Source of the DNA: Parvularcula sp039818345
Lineage (GTDB): Bacteria > Pseudomonadota > Alphaproteobacteria > Caulobacterales > Parvularculaceae
Length of the DNA: 64,000 nucleotides
Assembly: GCA_039818345.1 (NCBI GenBank)
Contig: JBCBUC010000002.1
Span: forward strand, 1-64,000
Reading direction: 5' to 3'
In this document: in pieces, positions 50,729-59,381 of the stretch
Layout: each line of letters begins with the position of its first letter
Position numbering within the stretch: position 1 is the stretch's first letter
Notes under the pieces: generated by a model
Database searches by the model: none
What the model was told of the DNA's origin: nothing
What the model saw: only the letters and a program-made list of their open reading frames with translations
Position numbers and translations under genes: made by a program

Positions 50729-51949
50729 ATGGCAACAGCGTTGCGTGTTGGGGGTGCGGTTTTTCTGGTCGTGCTCTTAGGGTTAGCTTATTGGTATTTT
50801 CGTCCGGGATCAGAGTTTTCGCCTGCCGAGGTGATCCGCGTTTCGGGAATCGAGGATCGCCGCGAGAGCTATCGGCAGATGGATGAGGTTTATCCATCCT
50901 CGCCGATTATCCGTCCACCGAAGGTAACCACCTTCGAGCGAGACCTGGTCGATGAACTCGATCCCTCATGGGAGTGGATGGGGCAAAGCAGGGACTGGGC
51001 GCAGTATCGAGAGCAGCGCGGTGTTCAGGGTCTCTATGTCCTTAAAGACGGCAAGGTCCGTTTTGAGGAATACTATGGAGAGGCTGGCGCTAACGATCAC
51101 TTCACATCGTGGTCGGTAGCGAAATCCTGGGTGTCCACACTCATCGCCATTGGGATGAAAGACGGCAAAATCAGAAGCCTCGACGATCTCGTCAGTGACT
51201 ATGCTCCAGAATATGTCGGCACTGACTATGGTGATACATCGATCCGCCATCTTTTGTGGATGTCGTCGGGCATTCAGTTCAATGAAAATTACGAGGAGCC
51301 AGGCGCGGATATCAGAAAGCTGTTTTTCAATACCTTTTTGATGAACCGCGATGTCGACGATACCGTGCGCACCTTTAAACGGTTCCGTCCGGCTGGTGAG
51401 CATTTCAATTACATCTCGACCAACACGCAGGTTCTCTCGGCCGTACTGCGCGGTGCCTATGGGCAACCCTTGATTGACATTGTCAATGAGAAGCTCAGCA
51501 CACCCCTTGGATTGTCCGGCGGTTATTGGCTAACGGACCGAAAGGGCAAAGGCAAGAAAGAGCTTGGCTATTGCTGCTTACAGCTCACGCTCGAAGATTA
51601 CGCCAAGCTCGGTCAACTCTATGTTCAGGACGGCATGCTCGGTGATCAGCGGATCTTGCCTGAAGGGTGGGTGGAAGCGGTGGGAACAATACCGCAGGCC
51701 AGCCACTCCATGGATAACGCCCGGCGCCTTGGCTACAGCCTTCATTTCTGGCTGCTGGCAGACATGCCCGGTGCGTTCGCGATGCAGGGCTATGACGGCC
51801 AGTACATTGCCATGGACCCCGCCGAAGACTTGGTCATCGTGATGGTGTCGGCTGACCGAAGCATGGATTATTCGCAGCCTGCGGAGCACCCTCTGCTCTT
51901 CAACGCGATCCGCGACGAGCTGCGTCGGATCGACGAAGAGGGCGTCTAA
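50729..51949 (+). CDS. Serine hydrolase (beta-lactamase class C fold), membrane-anchored
   Basis: 406 residues from ATG 50729 (GTG 50726 precedes it). One N-terminal hydrophobic segment (about 6-24) anchors it. Motifs: SWSVAKSW (SxxK), YISTNTQ with the Tyr of the second motif, and QGYDGQYI, where the HxG motif of AmpC is YDG. It belongs to the 6-aminohexanoate-dimer-hydrolase/EstB-like branch. Substrate unknown. It differs from the other serine hydrolase of the window, which has C-terminal membrane helices. Its stop overlaps the convergent cytochrome gene by four bases. Confidence 0.88.
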   Translation: MATALRVGGAVFLVVLLGLAYWYFRPGSEFSPAEVIRVSGIEDRRESYRQMDEVYPSSPIIRPPKVTTFERDLVDELDPSWEWMGQSRDWAQYREQRGVQGLYVLKDGKVRFEEYYGEAGANDHFTSWSVAKSWVSTLIAIGMKDGKIRSLDDLVSDYAPEYVGTDYGDTSIRHLLWMSSGIQFNENYEEPGADIRKLFFNTFLMNRDVDDTVRTFKRFRPAGEHFNYISTNTQVLSAVLRGAYGQPLIDIVNEKLSTPLGLSGGYWLTDRKGKGKKELGYCCLQLTLEDYAKLGQLYVQDGMLGDQRILPEGWVEAVGTIPQASHSMDNARRLGYSLHFWLLADMPGAFAMQGYDGQYIAMDPAEDLVIVMVSADRSMDYSQPAEHPLLFNAIRDELRRIDEEGV

Positions 51950-52386
51950 CGCCCTTGATCAGTCGGGGCGTCAGCGTTGAGCGTTGTCAAAAACGCGATG
52001 ATGTCCCGGCGATCGGCTTCGCTGGTTGAGCCGAAATAGCCCATGCGGGTGCCAGGAACGACGGCTTGCGGGTCGGCGATATAGGCATCAAGGGTTGCCT
52101 CATCCCAGATAAGGCCAGAGTTTTTAAGGGCACGACTGTAGGTGAAGTCAGCGTGGCGCCCAGCCTCCGCGCCGACAATCGCCCACAGGTTCGGGCCTTG
52201 GCGATGCCCAGTGTCTTGAGCTGCCTCGTGGCAAACCGCGCATTGCCGAAACACCCGCTGCCCAAAAACAGGATCGGCCGGCATGGCCATCCGATCCTCA
52301 TCCGACAGCGCCACGTCCTGCTGACCACCGCTGCATGCGGCGAGGATGCTGGCGATAAAGGCAAAGCTTGCAAGGCGGGTTCGCAT
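51946..52386 (-). CDS. Lipoprotein-type cytochrome c (class I)
   Basis: 146 residues from ATG 52386. Lipobox LAAC with Cys18, then a single haem-binding site CAVCH (49-53) and a distal Met in VPGTRMGYFG. It is a small periplasmic/membrane-attached electron carrier, similar to cytochrome c2/c552. An in-frame GTG at 52392 is an alternative start. Divergent from apt. Confidence 0.92.
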   Translation of the reverse strand: MRTRLASFAFIASILAACSGGQQDVALSDEDRMAMPADPVFGQRVFRQCAVCHEAAQDTGHRQGPNLWAIVGAEAGRHADFTYSRALKNSGLIWDEATLDAYIADPQAVVPGTRMGYFGSTSEADRRDIIAFLTTLNADAPTDQGR

Positions 52387-52448
52387 GCGCACAATCTAGT
52401 GCCTCAGCGCAAGAACGGACATGCGCCAATGCGCCCAAGGAGGGGCTC

Positions 52449-52982
52449 ATGCAGTTGGATTTGAAAGCTGCGATCAGGGCAATCCCTGACCACCCAAAGC
52501 CGGGCATCGTGTTCCGGGATCTCACCACCTTGATGGCTGACGCCAAAGCCTTCTCGGGCACGTGTGCTCTTCTGGCTGATACTTTTCGGGACAGGGGCGC
52601 AACGGTCATTGCTGGTATCGAGGCGCGGGGGTTCATTTTCGGCGCCGCGGTCGCCGACCGGCTGGGCATTGGTTTCGTGCCGGTGCGTAAGGAGGGCAAA
52701 CTGCCGGCCGAAACGATCACCCGCAGCTATGCGCTGGAATATGGCGAAGACACGCTCGAGGTGCACACCGATGCCTTTGCCCAGAACGATCAGGTCTTGC
52801 TGATCGACGACCTTTTGGCCACGGGGGGCACAGCTTCGGCGACCGTGGAGTTGATCCGAGAAACCGGCGCCGAGGTGCTTGCTGCGGCTTTTGTTGTCGA
52901 GCTCGTCGGCCTACCAGGTCGCGCAAAACTCGAAGGGCTCGACGTTGAAGTGCTTTCGTTGACGACGTTCCAAGAAGACTGA
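52449..52982 (+). CDS. apt: Adenine phosphoribosyltransferase
   Basis: 177 residues from ATG 52449 with CAAGGAGGGG just upstream. PRPP-binding motif VLLIDDLLATGGTASAT, N-terminal IPDHPKPGIVFRDLTTLM and EARGFIFGAAVADRL are family signatures. Salvages adenine to AMP. First gene of a tight operon with a TerB-like gene, panB and a PNPOx-like gene (gaps of 2-4 bases). Confidence 0.97.
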   Translation: MQLDLKAAIRAIPDHPKPGIVFRDLTTLMADAKAFSGTCALLADTFRDRGATVIAGIEARGFIFGAAVADRLGIGFVPVRKEGKLPAETITRSYALEYGEDTLEVHTDAFAQNDQVLLIDDLLATGGTASATVELIRETGAEVLAAAFVVELVGLPGRAKLEGLDVEVLSLTTFQED

Positions 52983-52985
52983 ACC

Positions 52986-53420
52986 ATGATCAAAAACCTG
53001 TCTGAATGGCTGTTCCCCGGCGATGGAGATGGGGCAACGGCCGAGCTACCTGTCAGCCCACGCTGCGGGGCTGCGGGGCTCCTCGTGGTCGCTGCGCACC
53101 GCGATGGCACCTATTCGGAGATCGAGAAGGATTTGGCTGCGGCGGCGCTGATGAAACTCTTTATGATGAGTAATCCTGAGGCGAAAGAGCTTCGCAAAGA
53201 GGCCGAAGACGCACTGACGGGTGGGCAGTCGATGATGGCTTTTGCGGTTGCCGCTAAAAATCTCGACCGTGAAGAACAAGAAGCGCTGCTCTCCCGTCTT
53301 TGGCGATTGGTGGACACAGACGGCGAACCCGTCGGAGAAAATGTGCTTGTGTCCTCCGTCCGCGACGTTCTTGGTTTTTCCCAAGCGCAAGCAGATGCCT
53401 TGCGCCCAGCAAAGGTCTGA
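52986..53420 (+). CDS. TerB-like protein
   Basis: 144 residues. Helical, with LLVVAAHRDGTYSEIEKDLAAAALMKLFMM and LWRLVDTDGEPVGENVLVSSVRDVL resembling the TerB/DjlA-type metal-binding region. It is the second TerB-like gene in this window (the other is upstream of rimK) but the two are not close in sequence. Located between apt and panB with gaps of three and two bases. Confidence 0.8.
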   Translation: MIKNLSEWLFPGDGDGATAELPVSPRCGAAGLLVVAAHRDGTYSEIEKDLAAAALMKLFMMSNPEAKELRKEAEDALTGGQSMMAFAVAAKNLDREEQEALLSRLWRLVDTDGEPVGENVLVSSVRDVLGFSQAQADALRPAKV

Positions 53421-53422
53421 CA

Positions 53423-54244
53423 ATGTCCGCTCAAACCCGCATCAAGACGAAAACAGCTGCTTCGATCAAAGCGCAAAAAGGGGGGGAGCCGATCGTGTCC
53501 CTCACGGCTTACGATGCGCCGACGGCTGAGATTATCGATCCCTACTGCGACTTTATTTTGGTGGGTGATAGCGTGGGTATGGTCGTGCACGGCCTTCCTT
53601 CGACCGTGGGCGTCACGCTTGAGATGATGATCATGCATGGCAAAGCGGTGATGCGGGGTGCGTCAAGCGCCTTGGTGGTGATCGACCTTCCGTTCGGTAG
53701 TTATGAGGCGTCGCCCGAGCAGGCGTTTCATTCAGCGACCACGGTGCTGAAGGAAACCGGTGCCGGCGCCGTGAAGATTGAGGCCGGAACCTATGCTGCG
53801 GGAACCGTCGCTTATCTAACGGAACGGGGTGTCCCTGTCTTGTCCCATGTCGGACTTCGTCCGCAGGCGGTCCTTAGTACGGGCGGGTTTAAGACAAAGG
53901 GCCGATCAGCTTCTGAGCGTGAGACGGTGCTGGCTGAAGCGACGGCTTCGGATGAGGCGGGTGCCTTCGCCATGGTGGTCGAAGGCGTCGACGAAGCGCT
54001 CGCGCGCGAGATTACAGATTCCGTTTCTTGCCCAACCATTGGCATTGGCGCATCCGCGCAGTGCGATGGGCAAATCCTCGTGACGCCCGATATGCTGGGC
54101 ATTTTTGATTGGACGCCTAAATTTGTCCGTCGCTATGCTGGCCTCCGCGAAGAGATTGCGGAGGCGGTTGGGCGTTACGCGGACGAGGTGCGTGAGCGTA
54201 GCTTTCCTGGCGATGCTGAGACCTATCGTCTGAAAAAGGAATAG
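53423..54244 (+). CDS. panB: 3-methyl-2-oxobutanoate hydroxymethyltransferase
   Basis: 273 residues from ATG 53423. LTAYDAPTAEIIDPYCDFILVGDSVGMVVHG carries the metal-binding Asp residues; VKIEAG and GVPVLSHVGLRPQAV, IGIGASAQCDGQILV are other hallmarks. First committed step of pantothenate synthesis. Third gene of the apt operon; panC is not here. The reading frame is open upstream from 53300 but that part overlaps the TerB-like gene. Confidence 0.97.
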   Translation: MSAQTRIKTKTAASIKAQKGGEPIVSLTAYDAPTAEIIDPYCDFILVGDSVGMVVHGLPSTVGVTLEMMIMHGKAVMRGASSALVVIDLPFGSYEASPEQAFHSATTVLKETGAGAVKIEAGTYAAGTVAYLTERGVPVLSHVGLRPQAVLSTGGFKTKGRSASERETVLAEATASDEAGAFAMVVEGVDEALAREITDSVSCPTIGIGASAQCDGQILVTPDMLGIFDWTPKFVRRYAGLREEIAEAVGRYADEVRERSFPGDAETYRLKKE

Positions 54245-54248
54245 AACC

Positions 54249-54800
54249 ATGGGCAAGACTTACGATGCCATTGATGACCGCCTTGCTCAATTCATCGGCA
54301 AACAGAAGATGTTCTTTGTCGCAACTGCACCGAGCGGCAATGAGGGCCACGTCAATCTCTCGCCGAAGGGATACAACAGTTTTGCTATATTAGGCCCCAA
54401 CACCGTCGCCTACGCGGATCTTGGCGGTTCGGGCATCGAAACCGTTGCTCATCTGCGGCAGAACGGCCGCATCACCTTCATGTTTTGTGCCTTCGAAGGG
54501 CCCGCGAACATCCTACGTCTTTATGGCAAGGGTCAGGTGATACAGCACGACGAGCCAGGTTTTGCCGAAGCGATGACGCCTTTCCCGGACATCGAGCGTG
54601 CACGGAATATCATTATTGCCGATGTACACCGAATAGCGGATAGCTGCGGCTGGGGCGTGCCTTTCTACTCTTTTGAGGGCGAGCGAGACCAATTGACCCG
54701 TGCGGTGACAGCGAAACCAGTCGAAGACTGGTGGAAGAAGAATTTGGACTACAACAACAAGAGCATAGACGGGCTAAAGGGCCTCATACCCAACGACTGA
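54249..54800 (+). CDS. Pyridoxamine 5'-phosphate oxidase-like (flavin-binding split barrel) protein
   Basis: 183 residues. MGKTYDAIDDRLAQFIGKQKMFFVATAP begins a split-barrel domain; HVNLSPKGYNSFAILGPNTVAYADLGGSGIET and TFMFCAFEGPANILRLYGKGQVI are typical of the small PNPOx-like family. Likely binds FMN or F420-like cofactor; function unknown. Last gene of the apt-terB-panB operon (gap four bases). Confidence 0.87.
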   Translation: MGKTYDAIDDRLAQFIGKQKMFFVATAPSGNEGHVNLSPKGYNSFAILGPNTVAYADLGGSGIETVAHLRQNGRITFMFCAFEGPANILRLYGKGQVIQHDEPGFAEAMTPFPDIERARNIIIADVHRIADSCGWGVPFYSFEGERDQLTRAVTAKPVEDWWKKNLDYNNKSIDGLKGLIPND

Positions 54801-54966
54801 CTGATAAACAGTCGATCGAAATTTACCACTGCAAGTGGTTGAAGCAAGTGATGATGCGCACGCGACCGTGTCGATCTTAACCATGCGGTGACGATAAAGA
54901 TCAGTCCGGACAATTTTTCTTAAGTGCTGTGTCCTAGTCTCTCGTCTTGGGTTGGGAGATCGCGAC

Positions 54967-55833
54967 ATGAAACTGGTCGGTCTATTTGCAGGTCTGTTAA
55001 GCGCGGGCGTCACCTTTGGTGTCGTTCCTATCGCGGTCGCCGAAGAGACTTCGGACGCCAAGGCACGGATCAATTTGGCTGGGCGCCAGCGCATGTTGTC
55101 CCAAAAAATGGCGAAGGCGTCGTGCTTTGCCATGGTCGATAAGGGGAACTTCGAGCATCTTACGGAGCTTAAAGGCGCGCAAGAGACGTTTGATGAGACC
55201 CTCGATGGCCTTGTCCAGGGCAATGAAGCGCTGTCTTTGAATGTTGAACATCATGACACTGTTCTCAGCGCGCTGGCGGATGTGGCGGATCTCTGGGCGC
55301 CTTTCAGCGCGGCGGTGAGTGATATTCTCGGATCTGGCTCGGTCAGTGAAACGCAGCTTGGTGTGGTCAGTGAGACCAATTTGCCCGTCTTGGTCCGGAT
55401 GAACGAGACCGTGGGGATTATCGAAATCACCTATTCCGATGGCGGTGATGTTAATCCCGTTCGTGGGCGGACTATCAACGTTGCTGGGCGCCAGCGCATG
55501 CTATCGCAAAAGATGGCGAAAGAGTTTTGTATGATCGCCGCTGGTCTCAATGATGCAGCAAATCGCGAGTCGCTGCGGTCGACGATGGAGCAGTTCGAGA
55601 CCGCACTCACCAATTTGATTGCTGGCGCTGATGGCCTTGAAGTCCCGAACCCGGCAATCGGCTCGCGCCTTGAGCGGGTCAATAAAATCTACGCGGGCGT
55701 GAAAGAGGCTTACGCGAAGACGCTTGCCGGTGATGCGCCGACCGCTGATGAACTTGGCACCGTGGCCAATCAAAGCAACCGCATCCTGCGTGAGATGAAC
55801 CAGATCGTCTTCGCCTATAGCGTGGTCGACTAA
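54967..55833 (+). CDS. Secreted protein with two PilJ-type sensor domains
   Basis: 288 residues from ATG 54967, GGGAG nine bases upstream. Signal peptide 1-25 (ending AVAE). Two copies of the motif AGRQRMLSQKMAK, near 41-53 and 180-192, mark two type IV pili methyl-accepting chemotaxis N-terminal (PilJ_N, NarX-like) domains; in such helical bundles this segment binds nitrate or small anions. No membrane helix or signalling domain follows, so it is a periplasmic solute-binding-like protein. No kinase is adjacent. Confidence 0.85.
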   Translation: MKLVGLFAGLLSAGVTFGVVPIAVAEETSDAKARINLAGRQRMLSQKMAKASCFAMVDKGNFEHLTELKGAQETFDETLDGLVQGNEALSLNVEHHDTVLSALADVADLWAPFSAAVSDILGSGSVSETQLGVVSETNLPVLVRMNETVGIIEITYSDGGDVNPVRGRTINVAGRQRMLSQKMAKEFCMIAAGLNDAANRESLRSTMEQFETALTNLIAGADGLEVPNPAIGSRLERVNKIYAGVKEAYAKTLAGDAPTADELGTVANQSNRILREMNQIVFAYSVVD

Positions 55834-55842
55834 ACCGAGCTG

Positions 55843-56943
55843 TTACTTGGTTAGAAGATCGACAAAGATCCGGTCCATGCGATCGCCATCGACGGTGTAG
55901 ACCACCTCAACATCTTGCTCGCCGAGACCAGGGCCCTCGCCTGCTGGCCAGGTCAGAAGGGCGCCGTAATGAGGTCCTTCTTGCAGGTCGATGCCCAATG
56001 CGACCGTTCCCCTCGACGTGACAATGGTGGGATCAAGCCAGGCTATCGCTTGGATTTCATCCCATAACGGAAAGCCAGGTTGCGCCACCATGGTGACGTA
56101 TTGGGCGATGGGTGTGTCGCTCTTGGCGATCTCATCGAGGAGTTCCTGATCACCAAGCACGGTCTCGCTTGCGTCATTGGTCACAAGGCTGAGCTTTGGC
56201 CATTCGGTGGTGTAGACGATATGCGCTGCTTCCGGATCAAAATAATGGTTGAATGACATGCGCGGGGCATAGGCGATCTGCATACCAAATTCGTCCTCTG
56301 TGCCGCCCAACGCACCGGTGATAAAGTTCCCCCCTTCGGTCACCAATTCCTTGACGCGGGAGGCAAAGTTAGGGTCGAGCCGTTGTGCCAGCGCCAGGTT
56401 GGTCAACGGACCCATAGCGATAATGGTGATCTCACCGGGGTATTGCCGGGTCTTCTCAATCATGAACTCCGCCGCGCTCATTGGCAAAGCCTCCGTGGTC
56501 GGAGCACCTTCCTCCATCTCGGGAATTTCAAAGGGGCCATGGGGCTGGGCCCGGTCCATGGTGTTGTAATCCGGCCAGGCGTCCATCCAAGCGCCTTTGT
56601 AAGGCACCGTGCCATAGATCGCCTCGCGCCTTGCGTTGCGTTCTTTGCTGTTGATCAGGGGGAAGGTGGCGCCGCCGATCACCGGAACATCGGTGCGCTC
56701 AACAAGCTCGAGCATACGCAAGGTGATGGCTGTTTCTTCGGGCTGCCAACCGTCGCCGGTGACGGTGGTGATGCCCAAAACCTCGACCGTGGGTTCATTG
56801 AGCATCATCAGGATGGGCTGAAGACCAGGCCCTTCGATCGCATCCTGATCAATAATCACTTTGCGGCGGTCATCGGCATGCGCCAGGCCGATTGCGAAAA
56901 TCATCATGACCACAAGGCTTGTCCATCGAGGTTGCATGGTCAT
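55843..56943 (-). CDS. Inosine/uridine-preferring nucleoside hydrolase-like protein, secreted
   Basis: 366 residues with a signal peptide (about 1-24, ending AHAD). The fold is clear from ITIIAMGPLTNLALAQRLDP, VTEGGNF and the domain length. But the N-terminal calcium motif, normally DxDxGxDD, reads DQDAIEGPG here, so the third and fourth Asp ligands are replaced. It may have altered metal binding or substrate. Located divergently before clpP. Confidence 0.82.
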   Translation of the reverse strand: MTMQPRWTSLVVMMIFAIGLAHADDRRKVIIDQDAIEGPGLQPILMMLNEPTVEVLGITTVTGDGWQPEETAITLRMLELVERTDVPVIGGATFPLINSKERNARREAIYGTVPYKGAWMDAWPDYNTMDRAQPHGPFEIPEMEEGAPTTEALPMSAAEFMIEKTRQYPGEITIIAMGPLTNLALAQRLDPNFASRVKELVTEGGNFITGALGGTEDEFGMQIAYAPRMSFNHYFDPEAAHIVYTTEWPKLSLVTNDASETVLGDQELLDEIAKSDTPIAQYVTMVAQPGFPLWDEIQAIAWLDPTIVTSRGTVALGIDLQEGPHYGALLTWPAGEGPGLGEQDVEVVYTVDGDRMDRIFVDLLTK

Positions 56944-57064
56944 TTATCGTTCCTTCGCAGCTGCAGCATACGAGGTTCTCCGGAATGATCGCCGATGTCG
57001 AGGGGCGACGGCGCGGAAAGTCGGCGGGCGACGAGCTGGAATTCAACCCAGCATTAACCACGCG

Positions 57065-57093
57065 CTTGTCACGTGGGGCCACCATCCCTACGT
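57065..57093 (+). promoter_or_regulatory. Possible heat-shock promoter of clpP
   Basis: CTTGTC (57065-57070), 17 bases, CTACGT (57088-57093). It loosely resembles the alphaproteobacterial RpoH pattern CTTG-N17-CYTAT and lies 44 bases before the clpP start. Weak match. Confidence 0.25.
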
Positions 57094-57136
57094 CCGCTCA
57101 TCCGCGAGGCGTTCTGCCTTTTTGCCCGGAGATCTC

Positions 57137-57778
57137 ATGCACGACCGCGACCCGCTTGACCTGACCATGAACACGCTCATCCCGATGGTGATTGAGCAAA
57201 CGAGCCGCGGTGAGCGTTCGTTCGACATTTATTCGCGCCTTTTGAAAGAGCGGATCGTCTTCCTGTCCGGCCCCGTGCACGACCAGGTCTCGACACTGAT
57301 CGTGGCGCAGCTTCTCTTTTTAGAAGCGGACAACCCGAAAAAAGACATCGCCTTTTATATCAACAGTCCAGGCGGCTCAGTGACGGCCGGGCTCGCGATG
57401 TATGACACGATGAAATACATCCGACCCAACGTGTCGACGATTTGCATCGGCATGGCTGCGTCCATGGGTTCGTTGCTTCTTACCGCCGGGGAGAAGGGGC
57501 AGCGGTTCTCGCTTCCGAACAGCCGTATCATGGTGCACCAGCCATCAGCGGGTTTCCAAGGCCAAGCGTCCGATATTGAGCGCCACGCCAAGGATATTGT
57601 GGAAACAAAGCGTCGGCTCAACGAAATTTATGTGGAGCATACGGGCCAGCCCTATGACACGATTGAGGCCACGCTCGATCGCGACACTTTCATGACACCT
57701 CAAGAGGCGCTTGAATTTGGGCTGATCGACCAGGTGTTTGAAAAGAGGTTGCCGAGTGAGGGCGCATCCGACGTTTAA
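57137..57778 (+). CDS. clpP: ATP-dependent Clp protease proteolytic subunit
   Basis: 213 residues from ATG 57137, GGAG five bases upstream. Starts MHDRDPLDLTMNTLIPMVIEQTSRGERSFDIYSRL; catalytic Ser in IGMAASMGSLLL, His in MVHQPSAGFQG, Asp in the DRDTFM segment. Forms the double ring that degrades proteins fed by ClpX (and ClpA). clpX follows 190 bases later; tig and lon are not adjacent as they often are. Confidence 0.97.
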   Translation: MHDRDPLDLTMNTLIPMVIEQTSRGERSFDIYSRLLKERIVFLSGPVHDQVSTLIVAQLLFLEADNPKKDIAFYINSPGGSVTAGLAMYDTMKYIRPNVSTICIGMAASMGSLLLTAGEKGQRFSLPNSRIMVHQPSAGFQGQASDIERHAKDIVETKRRLNEIYVEHTGQPYDTIEATLDRDTFMTPQEALEFGLIDQVFEKRLPSEGASDV

Positions 57779-57863
57779 GGGTAGGGTTTTGTTTTCCTTG
57801 GCCCGTGTCCTGCAACGTCAAATCAACGAATGACCGACTAAGTTGCCGTTTCGTGTGATTGCA

Positions 57864-57890
57864 CCGATCCTCGCCTTCGGGCAGGCTCGG
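57864..57890 (+). terminator. Hairpin between clpP and clpX
   Basis: CCGATCCTCGCC-TTCG-GGCAGGCTCGG, an imperfect stem with UUCG tetraloop, followed by a short CTTT. It may partly terminate clpP transcripts before clpX or stabilise their 3' ends. Confidence 0.35.
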
Positions 57891-57967
57891 CTTTACGGCA
57901 GAATCGTCGTGGTCACGACAGTGACAGCAGTCCTCGAGTTCATGGGGTCTGTGGAGGAGCTTTGAGA

Positions 57968-59278
57968 ATGAGCAAAGTTGGTAACAAGGGCGGGAATGGC
58001 ACCGGGCCAAGCGGCACTGGCGGCACAGGAGACGGTAAAAATACGCTCTACTGCTCCTTTTGCGGTAAATCCCAGCACGAAGTCCGGAAGCTAATTGCCG
58101 GACCGACCGTTTTTATCTGCGACGAATGTGTCGAACTCTGCATGGACATCATCCGTGAAGAGTCGAAGTCGAGCCTCGTCAAATCCGGCGATGGCGTGCC
58201 GAGCCCGCAGCATATCCACCAGGTGCTTGACGATTACGTGATCGGCCAGGGTTATGCGAAGCGCGTTCTTTCTGTCGCTGTGCATAACCACTTCAAGCGT
58301 CTCAACCACGCACAGAAGAATTCTGACGTCGAGTTGGCGAAATCGAACATCTTGCTCGTTGGCCCCACCGGCTCGGGTAAGACGCTGCTGGCGCAGACGC
58401 TGGCCCGAATTCTCGACGTTCCTTTCACCATGGCCGATGCCACCACCCTGACAGAGGCGGGCTATGTCGGTGAGGATGTCGAAAACATCGTCCTCAAACT
58501 GCTTCAGGCTGCGGATTACAACGTCGAGCGGGCCCAGCGCGGGATCGTCTATATCGACGAGATCGATAAGATTAGCCGGAAGTCAGACAATCCATCGATC
58601 ACCCGCGATGTTTCGGGCGAGGGTGTGCAGCAAGCGCTTCTCAAAATCATGGAAGGCACGGTTGCGTCGGTGCCGCCGCAAGGGGGCCGGAAGCATCCAC
58701 AGCAAGAGTTCCTCCAGGTCGACACCACGAACATCCTCTTTATCGTCGGCGGTGCGTTTGCTGGTCTCGACAAAGTGATCCAGAACCGCGGCGAAGGGGC
58801 GTCGATCGGTTTTGGTGCAGAGGTCAAAGAGATCGAAGACCGCCGTATTGGCGATGTCCTGCGCAGCGTCGAGCCTGAGGATCTCCTGAAATTCGGCCTG
58901 ATCCCTGAATTCATTGGCCGTTTGCCGGTGATCGCGACCCTCGAAGACCTCGATGAAGAAGCGCTGGTTCAGATCCTGACCTCGCCGAAAAACGCGCTAG
59001 TCAAGCAATACCAACGTCTCTTTGAGATGGAGAACGTCGATCTGACCTTCACCGACGAGGCGCTTCTGGCGATTGCCAAAAAAGCGATCACGCGGAAGAC
59101 CGGGGCGAGGGGTCTGCGTTCCATCATGGAAGGCATTCTGCTCGACACGATGTTCGATCTGCCCACGCTTGAGGGTGTCGAAGAGGTGGTGGTCAATGAT
59201 GATGTCGTCGAAGGCCGCGGCAAGCCTCTCCAGGTGTTTGCTAAACAAGAACAACAGCCGCGCGACGCGAGCGCTTAG
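57968..59278 (+). CDS. clpX: ATP-dependent Clp protease ATP-binding subunit
   Basis: 436 residues from ATG 57968 with GGAGGAG nine bases upstream. N-terminal zinc-binding domain CSFCGKSQHEVRK...CDECVELC; Walker A GPTGSGKTLLAQ, Walker B IVYIDEIDKI, sensor blocks and pore loop GYVGEDV. Unfolds substrates including tmRNA-tagged proteins and feeds ClpP. Preceded by clpP. Confidence 0.98.
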   Translation: MSKVGNKGGNGTGPSGTGGTGDGKNTLYCSFCGKSQHEVRKLIAGPTVFICDECVELCMDIIREESKSSLVKSGDGVPSPQHIHQVLDDYVIGQGYAKRVLSVAVHNHFKRLNHAQKNSDVELAKSNILLVGPTGSGKTLLAQTLARILDVPFTMADATTLTEAGYVGEDVENIVLKLLQAADYNVERAQRGIVYIDEIDKISRKSDNPSITRDVSGEGVQQALLKIMEGTVASVPPQGGRKHPQQEFLQVDTTNILFIVGGAFAGLDKVIQNRGEGASIGFGAEVKEIEDRRIGDVLRSVEPEDLLKFGLIPEFIGRLPVIATLEDLDEEALVQILTSPKNALVKQYQRLFEMENVDLTFTDEALLAIAKKAITRKTGARGLRSIMEGILLDTMFDLPTLEGVEEVVVNDDVVEGRGKPLQVFAKQEQQPRDASA

Positions 59279-59288
59279 GCCATTGAGT

Positions 59289-59307
59289 GGGAGGGATTTT
59301 CCCTCCC
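59289..59307 (+). terminator. Hairpin after clpX
   Basis: GGGAGGG-ATTTT-CCCTCCC, seven perfect pairs just after the clpX stop. The following CGCGGATCTTT is only weakly T-rich, so a terminator role is likely but not certain. Confidence 0.45.
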
Positions 59308-59381
59308 CGCGGATCTTTCAGATCTTGACCCCATCCACCCCCCCGCGTCATTGATAGAGGCGGGATAGGGATGATGGGGCT

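Noticed and set aside
56861..57136. Long N-terminal extension of clpP
   Set aside because: Overlaps the divergent nucleoside hydrolase gene and has no similarity; ATG 57137 has a ribosome site and the usual ClpP start.
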